Below, one piece after another: positions 20,061 through 29,313 of a DNA stretch of 64,000 bases (position 1 is the stretch's first letter; the number at the start of each line of letters is the position of its first letter). The stretch is from Pycnococcus provasolii (Eukaryota > Chlorophyta > Pseudoscourfieldiophyceae > Pseudoscourfieldiales > Pycnococcaceae): positions 124,001 to 188,000 of the forward strand of contig OW568865.1 in the NCBI GenBank assembly GCA_938743325.2, read 5' to 3'. The notes below the pieces were generated by a model. The model was not told the DNA's origin, did no database searches, and saw only the letters and a list, made by a program, of their open reading frames with translations. The position numbers and the translations under genes were made by a program.

Positions 20061-20162
20061 CGAGCGGGATTCCCCAGGCCTGCCAGGGCACTGTACAACT
20101 CCGATGGGGCGGCTGACGAGTTCGGGGCTTGGGCCAGCATCTGTCACAAACAACCGCTACTA

Positions 20163-20242
20163 GAATGGTGAAAGTGAACGATGTGAATGGACGACCGTTG
20201 GACAAACTAAAGTGCAACTTCATTACTGAATGAGGGATCTCA
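20163..20242 (-). repeat. Dispersed stop-proximal element, copy A (80 bp)
   Basis: On the minus strand it starts with TGAGATCCCTCATTCAGTAA, four bases after the TGA stop of the SnoaL-like gene. It continues through CAACGGTCGTCCATTCAC and ends after TTTCACCATTC. By eye it is roughly 90 percent identical to the first 80 bp of copy B (30589-30762). It would be the start of the 3' UTR of the SnoaL-like gene. Confidence 0.85.
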
Positions 20243-20246
20243 GCAA

Positions 20247-21707
20247 TCAAAGCAGCCACAGCGCCAAACCAGCGAACGGCACGAAACGCAGCACGCTCGT
20301 CTGCTTCTCGGGCTTCTCGTCCGCCAATTCGCCCATCAGCCACACCTGCCACGCGTAGAACAGCGCGGCATCAACCAAGAAAGCGATCGTCACGCGGCTG
20401 CCTCCTCCGCTCGGATCGAGAGCGACGAGAGAGCTCCAGTACGACGCGCGATCCGCGAGAGAACCACCAAGCTCAGGGTTTGCCGCGAGCGTCCAGTACA
20501 CGCTCAGCGCACCCACAGCAAGACCGCCGATGCCAAAGGCACGCTCTGCTGCAGGCGATAGTGGAGCATTGCTTCCATCGTCGGATGACGCGGTCCCTTC
20601 CTCCGACTTGGCCACCGCGAAATACGGAAGAAGGATGGCGTTCGTCAAGAACATTGCCGCGCTCCAGACGGGCAAAACGTTTGTGGATGTGCCGCGCTTC
20701 TTCGCCTGGCGGAGAAGGAGAGGGAGGAGCAGGAGCGCGTACGCCTCACATGCGTTGAAAAAGCCGAGGCTTACGGGATGCACGTCTGGCGCCTGCATGA
20801 AATTGATGCCGAGGTTGTTCAGCAAAGGGAGCACGAAGAAGAAATCTGTCGACTCCGCCACAACTTCGCTGAGTGTGTCTGGTGCAACTGCCCACATGGG
20901 CTCGCCTGGCAGCAGAGCTGCACTTGGCATCATCGAAAACGGCGGCGAGAGCAGAAGGATGTACCAATACGCAGCACCGGCAAGGCCAAAGGCAACCGCC
21001 GCTGGTGTGATGGTGCGTTCAATATTCTTCACGTCGCTTTCAGTGGACGGCGCGTCCGCCGCACCAATCTGCTTGCGCACAAGCGGTAGGACAGCCCTCA
21101 TGATTGCAAATGCCGTCGACCCGAGTTTGGTGGGATTTTCCACAATGTCTCGCGCGTAAACGAGCCTGCCAGTTGTCGGCGAGATGCGATAGAAAGAGCA
21201 CCCGCGCGCGTTGGGGAACGTCTTCCCGCCCAACTCGACATGCCAGGTCATTCCGACGCACAGCGGGTCACCGCTCGTGCACTCATCAATGACGAAGTCC
21301 AAGTCGGCAGGAATTCCGTCGCACGACTCCTCAAAGAGCTTTCGCACGGCGTCTGCACCCTGGAAGGGTGTTGGGAAGTTCAAGTCCTCGTAGACGATAT
21401 CGTCATCCACGCACTCCATGGCGGCGTTGACGTCGCGCTCGTTGATTTTGCGGTACATTCGCCTGACAACCTTCTCTGCGTCGTCATCGTCCGATGCGGT
21501 CGTCGTCGTGATTGCCGACGGCTCGGATGCGCTTGTTGACGCCTCCTGCGGGCTCGACGCACGCGTACGAAAGAAGGAAGTCGCTGACGATCGCACAGAA
21601 GCAGGCAAAAACTTCGGTGCAAGAGTGGCTACAACCCTAGTGGCAGGGTGCCTGGCTGAGTAGCCACGAGGCAAACGTGCTCGCAGCGTTCTTGCGACAG
21701 GCGCCAT
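20247..21707 (-). CDS. Plastid SnoaL-like domain membrane protein
   Basis: A 486-residue protein. The start at 21707 (MAPVARTLRARLPRGYSAR) gives a basic, Ser/Ala-rich N-terminus typical of a chloroplast transit peptide; an upstream extension of the frame would run through the divergent gene. After it comes a SnoaL/NTF2-like domain (VVRRMYRKINERDVNAAMEC, DLNFPTPFQGADAVRKLFEE, VGMTWHVELGGKTFP) that closely resembles uncharacterised plastid proteins of land plants. The second half has about six membrane helices, suggesting a thylakoid or envelope protein. SnoaL-like domains often bind small hydrophobic molecules, but no substrate is known. The start codon lies 162 bp from that of the divergent CRTISO-like gene. 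Confidence 0.82.
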   Translation of the reverse strand: MAPVARTLRARLPRGYSARHPATRVVATLAPKFLPASVRSSATSFFRTRASSPQEASTSASEPSAITTTTASDDDDAEKVVRRMYRKINERDVNAAMECVDDDIVYEDLNFPTPFQGADAVRKLFEESCDGIPADLDFVIDECTSGDPLCVGMTWHVELGGKTFPNARGCSFYRISPTTGRLVYARDIVENPTKLGSTAFAIMRAVLPLVRKQIGAADAPSTESDVKNIERTITPAAVAFGLAGAAYWYILLLSPPFSMMPSAALLPGEPMWAVAPDTLSEVVAESTDFFFVLPLLNNLGINFMQAPDVHPVSLGFFNACEAYALLLLPLLLRQAKKRGTSTNVLPVWSAAMFLTNAILLPYFAVAKSEEGTASSDDGSNAPLSPAAERAFGIGGLAVGALSVYWTLAANPELGGSLADRASYWSSLVALDPSGGGSRVTIAFLVDAALFYAWQVWLMGELADEKPEKQTSVLRFVPFAGLALWLL

Positions 21708-21868
21708 ATGTTGTTTGTTCGGCACGACAGGTGAACTGACGAGGGTGGAGGAAAAGAAAAGGGGGGGCATTTGTGGCTCACAATCTCCCCTAAAATCCAA
21801 TGAGATTTTTCGGGGTTGCATCTCAGCCTCGGATTCGCTATTTCCCACTCCTTCATCCGCGATCAACC
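21708..21868. promoter_or_regulatory. Compact divergent promoter of two plastid-protein genes
   Basis: Only 161 bp separate the two start codons of the SnoaL-like and CRTISO-like genes, so both promoters and 5' UTRs must overlap here. A GAAAAGAAAAGGGGGGG tract sits in the middle. Shared control is likely because both products look plastid-targeted. I see no recognisable light-response element. Confidence 0.65.
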
Positions 21869-23578
21869 ATGGCGGCGCGGTGCACGGGTCCTCACGCCGT
21901 GAGTCGTCATTCTCGCTTGTGTGTACGTAGCAAGTACAGTACAGCAAGCACAAGTAAACCTCTGTATGTGCCTCGCTCGTCCGCGCGCAGTGACGCAGCC
22001 TCAGCGACACAGGATGAAGAAATCACGGCGGACGTCGTCGTCGTTGGAGCAGGCGTCGGCGGGCTCTGCTGCGCGGCTCTGCTCGCTGAGTACGGATTCG
22101 ACGTCGCCGTAGTCGAGGCGCACGACGTGCCCGGTGGATGTGCACACGCCTTTGAGAGAAACGGATACACGTTCGACTCCGGACCGTCGTTCTTCAGCGG
22201 CATATCAAGCCGGCCATCCACCAACCCGCTCGGACAGGTCCTGCACGCGCTCGATATACGCTTACCAACCATCAAGTACGACGCGTGGGACGTTCACCTG
22301 CCCGACGGTGAGGTATTCAGGTGCAAGGCTGACGGCGAAGCGTACCGCAGGGAGGTGTCACGCGTCGGAGGACCGGAGGCGTTGGCTCAGTGGCAGGCGC
22401 TCGAGCGGCGTATGGATCCTCTCGCCAAGGTGGCGGGCGCGCTTCCTGCCGCTGCGCTACGATGGGACATTACGGCGGCGGCCACCGTGTTTCCGTATCT
22501 GCCCGGTCTCATGTCCGCCGGACCGGCCGCGCTCTTCTTGCAGAAGCCCTTTGCTGCCCTCGTCGACGACGCCGGTGTCAAGAACTCATTCCTGCGCTCG
22601 ATCATTGACCTCGAGTGCTTCGTGCTGAGCGGCATGAAGGCGAGCGGCACAATAACCGCCGAGATGGCGTTCATGTTCATGGAGCGAAATGGTGCGGAGG
22701 GCGAGGGTGAGAGAAGCGCCATAGAATATCCCATCGGAGGGGCGGGTGCGGTGGTTGACGCGCTCGTCGATGCGCTGAAGAAGCGCGGCGGATCCCTGCA
22801 CCTGCGAAGCGCCGTCGAAGAAATTGTCGTTAGCGACGGCCGTGCTGTGGGTGTGCGTACCAAGGCGGGGCGCACGCTTCATGCCAGAAAGGCGGTGATA
22901 AGCAACGCATCGACGTGGGACACATTTGGAAAGCTCGTGAAAAGCGAGCATCTGCCACCCAGCTGGCGACGAGAGCGCACTTCAACGCCGATGACTGACA
23001 GTTTCATGCACCTTCACGTCGGCTTCGACAAAAGCGGACTGCCCGATGACCTTGAATGCCACCACATCGTGGTGAATGACATGGAGGATATCTCCACCGA
23101 GCAGAATGTCGTGGCCATCAGCATCCCGTCCGTATTTGACCCGAACCTCGCGCCTGAGGGAAAGCATCTAGCTCACATCTACACCGCAGGCAACGAGCCT
23201 TACAGCATCTGGGAAGGTCTCGATCGCAGGTCAGACGAGTATCGCCAGCTCAAGGAACAGCGATCCGAGGTGCTCTGGCGCGCATTGGAGAAGGTGGTCC
23301 CGGACATACGCTCGCGCGTGGACCTGTCGCTGGTGGGAACGCCGCTGACGCACGAGCGCTTCAACAGACGGAGCCGTGGCTCGTACGGCCCCGCGATCAG
23401 TGCTGCCGAATCTAGTTTTCCGGGACCTGACACGCCGATTGTCGGCCTGTACTGCTGCGGTGACAGCACGCAACCTGGCATCGGCTTACCGGCAGTTGCA
23501 GCGTCGGGCATGATCGCGGCGAACACCATTGCACCACTCGATCGGCACATGAAACTTCTGGAGAGAATAAGTGGATAA
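21869..23578 (+). CDS. Carotenoid isomerase-like FAD oxidoreductase, CRTISO-like
   Basis: A 569-residue flavoprotein of the phytoene desaturase/carotenoid isomerase family. The start caaccATGG at 21869 has the best context, and the next 50 residues look like a plastid transit peptide. The FAD-binding region is VVVVGAGVGGLCCAALLAEY, then VVEAHDVPGGCAHAFERNGY. The C-terminal flavin-binding segment is GLYCCGDSTQPGIGLPAVAASG, as in CRTISO and its paralogues. CRTISO converts poly-cis-lycopene to all-trans-lycopene in plastid carotenoid synthesis. Which member of the family this is (CRTISO itself or a CRTISO-like paralogue) cannot be settled by eye. It converges on the potassium channel gene with 183 bp between stops. 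Confidence 0.85.
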   Translation: MAARCTGPHAVSRHSRLCVRSKYSTASTSKPLYVPRSSARSDAASATQDEEITADVVVVGAGVGGLCCAALLAEYGFDVAVVEAHDVPGGCAHAFERNGYTFDSGPSFFSGISSRPSTNPLGQVLHALDIRLPTIKYDAWDVHLPDGEVFRCKADGEAYRREVSRVGGPEALAQWQALERRMDPLAKVAGALPAAALRWDITAAATVFPYLPGLMSAGPAALFLQKPFAALVDDAGVKNSFLRSIIDLECFVLSGMKASGTITAEMAFMFMERNGAEGEGERSAIEYPIGGAGAVVDALVDALKKRGGSLHLRSAVEEIVVSDGRAVGVRTKAGRTLHARKAVISNASTWDTFGKLVKSEHLPPSWRRERTSTPMTDSFMHLHVGFDKSGLPDDLECHHIVVNDMEDISTEQNVVAISIPSVFDPNLAPEGKHLAHIYTAGNEPYSIWEGLDRRSDEYRQLKEQRSEVLWRALEKVVPDIRSRVDLSLVGTPLTHERFNRRSRGSYGPAISAAESSFPGPDTPIVGLYCCGDSTQPGIGLPAVAASGMIAANTIAPLDRHMKLLERISG

Positions 23579-23761
23579 TGTCTGTGTAAAGTGTTAAGGT
23601 TTTCACACTGAATTCAAACCTCCATCGCGTCCAATGGCAGATTTCCCAAGACCAGAACTATGGATATGAATATGGATACAACTCAGTCTAACCTTTGCTT
23701 ATGCTCAACAAGCTTTTTTCTTTGTTGTTTCAATTTCGCTAGAGTTACACAAGATAAACAA

Positions 23762-26035
23762 TCAACTACTGTTTGACGATTCATCCCGTCGAATTGTTTT
23801 TTCAAAGATTTGAATACTCTTCGTCCCGAAGTTGCCAGTAGATACCATCTCACTTGTCCATCGCTCGTACATTTCATACGCGTCAGATTCGATGTTTTCG
23901 AGTTCGCTATCGAGCAGTCCAGTCTCATCGCACAACTCGTCGTATTTCTCAATATTGTGGGATATCTCGTTCACCTCCTTGAGCATAGAGCGCTTTCGCA
24001 TGAAACTGCTCACTCGAAGCGTGCGAAGCATAGCCTCCTTGAGCCCAATGAGCTCTTCATTCATCTGCCGCATCTCGCTAATCTCTCCGGCAAACTTATC
24101 CGTTCGGCGTATCTGGTGCGACTTCTGAAATTCGTTCTCCGCCGCTGATTCACGACGTGCCATACTTGTGCTCTGGCTCAAGCCCGAGGGTTTGCTTGAT
24201 TTGCTTTCGTCTGGGCCTCCAAACGACCCACCTGACGTGCCACTGCCCCACTTCCGTTCAATGCCCTCGCCAAACTCCTGAGACGACTCCTTCAACTTGT
24301 CTCTCCGCTTAGCCACGACACGGTCTTTCAACTCGACGATCTGCTCGCCCATTTCGGCCGACTGCTTCTTTAACCTGGTCAGGACATCCTCGAGTGTGAT
24401 GTTGAATTCAAGCATGTTTACGGTGAGATCCTCGAAGCGAGGCGCCAGTTTCTTGCGAGCTTCGTCTTTTTGCCTCTCCTTGTAGCGCATCCACTCTTCT
24501 GTAAAGTTTGTCCCGATAACCGAAATTGGCAACGCAACGATTAGCAGTGAGCCAATCATGGCGACGCACGCGACAAGCTTTCCCCCGGCTGTCACGGGAT
24601 ATTCGTCACCGTATCCGACAGTCATGAAAGTGACCATACACCACCAGAAGCATGCAGGAATGGATTGGAAAGGACCTGGGCCCTCTCCCCTCTCAACAAC
24701 GCCGTCGCTATTCGCATCCCAGTCCGCGGTCTTCTCGAGGTTGTAGATGAGCGTGGAGAAGATGACAATGCCGATGAGCAGCAGGAAGAGAAGCATGCCA
24801 AGCATATCCATGGACTCTGACATCGCCGTGGCAACCACCTGAATTTTTCCAAATTTACCACCAAGCTTCATGATTCGGAATACTCTCACGAGGCGGATCA
24901 CGCGCACAAATTGAAGTTTGATCTGAAGCGATGATGTCAACACCTCGAAGTACCAGGGCAAAATTGCGACGAGGTCGATCATGTTGAGCGGACCGAAAAA
25001 AAACTGCGTGCGATTCGGCGCCACGACAATTTTGGTGACGTACTCGGCCGTAAAGCAGATGATGCACACGAACTCGATCCACGCGAAGACGAGTTTCGCG
25101 TTGTCGTCAGTCTCGAGTGACTTGAGCGTCTCGAGGCAAAAGGTTACGGAGGAAATGAGGATCAGCGAAAGGATGGTGATGGAGATGGTGTAAGCGCCGA
25201 TGCTGCTGTCCGGTTCGGTCATGAGCACCCATAAGCTCATGCGAAACGTCTGCAGAAGCGTCTCCTTCTTCTCGAGCGGCTTGCTCTCTTCGTCGGCATC
25301 CTCTGCCGTGTCATCTTCGTTGCCCTTGTCGTTCCCCTTCATGGGCGACGGAGCAACGGAAGCTTTCGACTTGTTGAACGACGGCGACGAAGGCATGCTC
25401 GGCGTAACACCACGCTGAAGCTGGCTGATGCGCTCCGGAATTCTCAATTCCTCGCCGTTGTCGTAACGTTCGTAGATTTGCTCTAACGCCTTTATGCGGC
25501 GCTCCTCTTTCACGCTCTCATTTTCCAGCATAGCGACGATGCGATGTCGCATTCTTGCTCCTTGGTCGTGTTCTGATTTTCTCATGCCCTCGTCTCCAAT
25601 ACGAGCATTCGCCATGATTTCCTGCTGCAAGGTGGCAGATACGCTGAGGCGCTTCACGCTATCGCCGAGTTCCAAGTCACCTTCACCTCTCCCTTCATCC
25701 TCAGAGAGTGTTTGCAAGCCGCTCGTCGTTCTGCTGGGCCCCCCGGTCAAACTGAACAGCCGAGCTCCTGGTGCCATGCTGAGTCGTCTCTTCGTCGCGT
25801 GCATGGCTGACGAGACGACTTTGGCAATGCCTCCGTAGAAGCTCTTGTCATTTGCGCTAAAGCTGGTCGTGCCCGGCTCATCGTCTCGGCCGAACGCGAA
25901 GCTGTCTGTGGAGAAGAGTTCCACCTGCGCGCGGCTGAGCCGGCTTGATATGAGGCTTCTTTCCCTTTTCCGCCGCCGCGAGCGGTGGTCTGAGTCGACG
26001 CCCGCTCCCACGGATGCGAGCACTCCCGCGCGCAT
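23762..26035 (-). CDS. Voltage-gated potassium channel, Kv type
   Basis: A 757-residue channel subunit. A long charged N-terminal region (about 1-270) precedes six membrane helices. S4 is FVRVIRLVRVFRIMK (376-390), with Arg at every third position. The selectivity filter TVGYGD is at 472-477. S6 contains ALPISVIGTNF, the counterpart of the PVP hinge of animal Kv channels. The C-terminal 240 residues are charged and helical, suggesting a coiled-coil or assembly domain; I see no cyclic-nucleotide-binding domain or ankyrin repeats, so it is not a plant Shaker (AKT/KAT) channel. Between S5 and the pore helix lies DANSDGVVERGE (440-451), which fits the 12-residue EF-hand calcium-binding loop. It should open on depolarisation and pass K+ at the plasma or ciliary membrane. 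Confidence 0.88.
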   Translation of the reverse strand: MRAGVLASVGAGVDSDHRSRRRKRERSLISSRLSRAQVELFSTDSFAFGRDDEPGTTSFSANDKSFYGGIAKVVSSAMHATKRRLSMAPGARLFSLTGGPSRTTSGLQTLSEDEGRGEGDLELGDSVKRLSVSATLQQEIMANARIGDEGMRKSEHDQGARMRHRIVAMLENESVKEERRIKALEQIYERYDNGEELRIPERISQLQRGVTPSMPSSPSFNKSKASVAPSPMKGNDKGNEDDTAEDADEESKPLEKKETLLQTFRMSLWVLMTEPDSSIGAYTISITILSLILISSVTFCLETLKSLETDDNAKLVFAWIEFVCIICFTAEYVTKIVVAPNRTQFFFGPLNMIDLVAILPWYFEVLTSSLQIKLQFVRVIRLVRVFRIMKLGGKFGKIQVVATAMSESMDMLGMLLFLLLIGIVIFSTLIYNLEKTADWDANSDGVVERGEGPGPFQSIPACFWWCMVTFMTVGYGDEYPVTAGGKLVACVAMIGSLLIVALPISVIGTNFTEEWMRYKERQKDEARKKLAPRFEDLTVNMLEFNITLEDVLTRLKKQSAEMGEQIVELKDRVVAKRRDKLKESSQEFGEGIERKWGSGTSGGSFGGPDESKSSKPSGLSQSTSMARRESAAENEFQKSHQIRRTDKFAGEISEMRQMNEELIGLKEAMLRTLRVSSFMRKRSMLKEVNEISHNIEKYDELCDETGLLDSELENIESDAYEMYERWTSEMVSTGNFGTKSIQIFEKTIRRDESSNSS

Positions 26036-26912
26036 CGCCGTATCCGTTTACGCCAAAGCTTGTAGAAGCGACGAGACCGAGGCTCCGGCTGGACCGGCGC
26101 GAAAACCAAGCGAAAACCGCGGATTGACGAAGATTAGTAACCACCTTAAGACCAGCTCAAGACCTTACCCTTACCTTAAGACAACGAGAGACAAGAGACC
26201 CTCCTCTTAACTGTATGGCGAGGGTGTCTTCGGAAGAAGACAGGAGAGCCTGAGAGTGAGAGCACGTGCAATAAGCGGCCGGCACAAGACACACACAGAG
26301 GCCAACAGAGAGAGAGTACAGGAGGTATGGCCGACGCGTATATAGGATAGTATGCACTGCCCTGAAAGGGTAAACTTTACTTCTTCCCCGGGGGTCAGCC
26401 GGTGGGGAAGTTGAGGAAGTTGAGGAAGTTGAGGGAGTTGAGGGAGGGACGACGACGACCGCGCAACGACTCCCCCTCCGACTCCACTCCCCCTCCCGAC
26501 AGCCCGAGGCTTGAGTGACCGGGCGGGACGACTGGTCAGGAAATCTGACAAGGAGTCCTGAAGGAGGACTGACCGACTCACTGACCCACTGGCTGACTGG
26601 GGTTTCAGAAGCTTTCGCCGAGGGGAGGTGATGAAGGAGGAAAGGGGGAAAGGCAGTAGGGGATATTGCACTCAATCACGGCCCCTGTCAGACTGGACCT
26701 TCCTTCCTTCCCCAACTGGCACTGGCACTTCACGGCACATCCATGATCATGGTGGCTGGCCCCATTTCCATTTGGGGGGAGGGAAACTACAGTAAGGTTA
26801 ACATCGGGGAGGCCTCGGGCGGGTTTGTCAAAACAGAGTCACGTTTCTATGGATAACCTTATCCTGTGGGTACGAATTACTAACCTTAGTAGTGTGTACG
26901 GCATTTGCGGTA
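26036..26912. other. 877-bp intergenic region with 9-bp tandem repeat
   Basis: No gene is supported. A CCTTAAGACC/CCTTAC-rich stretch lies at 26150-26185, five degenerate copies of a GTTGAGGAA unit at about 26406-26447, and AGTCCT/AGGACT arms near 26550. The end nearest the acylated-protein gene is the 3' flank of that gene. Confidence 0.5.
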
Positions 26913-28634
26913 TTACAAGCGGGCGAGCTCCTCCTCCACATCCTCAAAGTCTTCCACGTACTCGTCGAGGTCGCCGGCATTCACGCCGCCGTGCGCGCCC
27001 AGCGCCTCTCCCCCGCTGGAAGCTGCTGGAAGCTTGCGGCTGAAGTCCACGTCGCCAGCGTCCGCCCGTCCCCACGTGTCATCCACAAGGCCCCACGTCG
27101 CAGCAGAAGGCGTCACGTCCATCTTCACGTTAAGCCAAGGATCGTCATCCTCGTCGCGATCCACGATCGTCTCTTCAGCAGGGGGAGGCGCAGCGGCGCC
27201 GCGCCAGCGTGGTGCAGGAGGTGGAACCCGCGCGTCGATGAGCTCCTCCTCGAGCTCGAATTCATCCTCTTCATACCGACGCTCAAGAGCAGCCCAAGGG
27301 TCTAGATTCTCAAGCTCAGGTTCGGGAGGCAACGACGGTGGCATCTCCGGCTCCGGCGCAACGAACTTTTCCGCCGCAGTCAGCGGACTGTCAACTTCAT
27401 TCTCCGGTTGGCCAATTGGGTCAAATCTCCCAGAGCCAGTCCAACGAGGAGCAGCTGGAGGGGCACCCATGTGCTGCTGGTCCATGTCGATAGCGCTAGT
27501 CTCATAATACAGGCTGTCGCTATTCGACACGCCCCCAACGTCGTACAGGCTGTCGCCGTACGACGCTGGGCCAACTTCGTACAAGCCATCGCTGTTCGAC
27601 GCGGCACCGGCAAACTCGGGCATCGCGTACGGATCCACCTGCTCTTCTTCGTGGTACATGGCGCCAGCAGCCTCGTCGAACGACGATCCCAGCGCCACCG
27701 CAGCATTGCTTCGTGCATGATCTGCCTCAATGTTATCGGCGTCAATCTCCAGCTCAGCCAGGTCGCGATCAAACGACGTCTCGTACACATTCGATGCGTG
27801 CTGATGGACAGGTGTTGTGTTGTACTCCATGTTGGAAGGTCGCACACCCACGCCAACCGTGGCGCTTGCGAACGCCTCCTCCTCCATGCTGTACGATGGC
27901 ATGCGCACGTTCGGGTCGTGCGTTGGTCTCACCGGGCTCGTCGGGTCATACACAGCCTCGATGTTCTGCAAACGCTCCGTGTAGTCGCCGCTCTTGCCAA
28001 AGCCACCGTCAATCTTGGTTGCGGATGCGCGCATCTCTTCCCTCTCCTCTTGTGGAGTCCACCTCGTCTTCATGCCCGAGCCGGAATGCGGCGCGTCGAG
28101 CACAAGATTATTCCCTCCGTCAAACTCGACGACTCGCTCCGGCGTCTCGGTAAAGAACGTGTTCTGCGCGCTTCCACTGTCTGCGTCCGCGGACCAAAGC
28201 ACGCCGTCTTCCGCGTTGTGGTCCACAGGAGCCCACGTATCCGCATTTGTGCTCTCCTCGGGGAGCCAGTCAGGCTGCTGCCCCCTGAACTCGATGGCCG
28301 AAACGTACTCCGACTGGTCGTCAAACTCGCCGGCTATGCTTCGTCTTTCTGTTTGGAAGTTGGTGGTTGGCGCGGCGGTGATTTCAAATTCGTCGTCCGA
28401 GTCGTTCGTCGTCGCGGCCGCGAGCGACCCTCGCGCCACCCCAGCCTGCGTCTGGTGTGCCCACGCTCCGTTTTGCGCGTCGAAGTCGACGCTGTCCGCG
28501 ACGCCGACGAGCGCCTTGATCCTCGCGCCCGCACCCGTTCCCGTTGCTGCACCGTCGGTGACCCTGTGTTCGTCGTTTGTGCCCCCGTCCCACGCACTCG
28601 AGGTGGTTGTTCTTGCCGCAAGAGTCGCCGGCGG

Positions 28635-28666
<32 letters not shown>

Positions 28667-28907
28667 ACCTCTTCGGAGGCACGACGACGACTCTGCTTCT
28701 CGTCGGCGCCATCCCCGGGTCGATCGGCTCCTGCGCCTCCTCGAGTTCCTCGAGCGGTGGCGGTCTAGCTTCTCCGACCATTGCGCGCGTTAAGGCGTCG
28801 ACGTCGCCCTTCTTGGACGACTCTGACGCTGAACCTCTGGACTCTGAGGAGGCAGAGGCTCCAGAGGCTGGCTGCGCGGAGGCCGTGCGCGACGGCGCAC
28901 ATCCCAT
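26913..28907 (-). CDS. Acidic disordered protein with MGCxxS acylation motif
   Basis: A 664-residue protein without a globular domain I can recognise. It starts MGCAPS, a strong signal for N-myristoylation at Gly2 and palmitoylation at Cys3, which would tether it to the plasma or flagellar membrane. The rest is acidic and low in complexity, with nine Ala in a row near residue 85. Around residues 465-505 there are three tandem 12-residue units of the form SNSDGLYEVG, SYGDSLYDVG, SNSDSLYYET, presenting Tyr in acidic settings. Two DPW motifs (LDPWAAL, DDDPWLNV) recall clathrin-adaptor-binding peptides. A membrane-bound scaffold or endocytic adaptor is conceivable but unproven. The frame is clean from ATG to stop with no intron. 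Confidence 0.7.
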
Positions 28908-29313
28908 GCTTCTTCAGGTATTCCAAATAGTCTACCTTAAGAGGGGGGAGAGGGCCCGTGGTAAAAGTAGCGCAAGGGGTGAGGGACGCGGCCTCAGGTG
29001 GAATGTAGTTGTACGAAACCAAATTGAACTGTGCAAGGGCCCCTGTGGCACTGTGCGGGAAATGCGGGAGAATGTTCTGGAGATGGTAGGTCACCTGTTC
29101 TGTTGTCCTGGTTGTGTAGCTTTCGAACGTTTCCTCCATCGGGGAAGAACAACCCCTCCCCCCACAGGTCTCTTCTCTCTTCTCTTATGATCCTGCCCAA
29201 CCCCGAACTCCGTCCCCCTGCCCCCTCCTCCTTTCTGTATTTGTTCTGCTGCGTATCATTTCATTCCGCTTATCCGATCCTCACAGGACCTCACCTTACC
29301 CTGGCTGCCTGGT
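28908..29313. promoter_or_regulatory. Divergent promoter region, about 400 bp
   Basis: Separates the start codons of the acylated protein (minus) and the plastid pseudokinase (plus). It has a GGGGGGAG tract near 28945, a pyrimidine-rich block at about 29150-29240, and no coding signal. Confidence 0.5.

Larger units (their letters stand above)
19912..20246. other. Intergenic region with hairpin and stop-proximal element
   Basis: This 335-bp spacer separates the 5' end of IQANK1 from the 3' end of the SnoaL-like gene. It holds a G-run next to the IQANK1 start, a 14-bp perfect hairpin (20023-20060) and repeat copy A (20163-20242). No gene is supported. Confidence 0.6.

Noticed and set aside
27408-28667. 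419-codon plus-strand frame opposite the acylated protein gene
   Set aside because: Arg/Val/Cys-rich shadow of the minus-strand frame, ending in a poly-Cys run from a GCT repeat; no domain.
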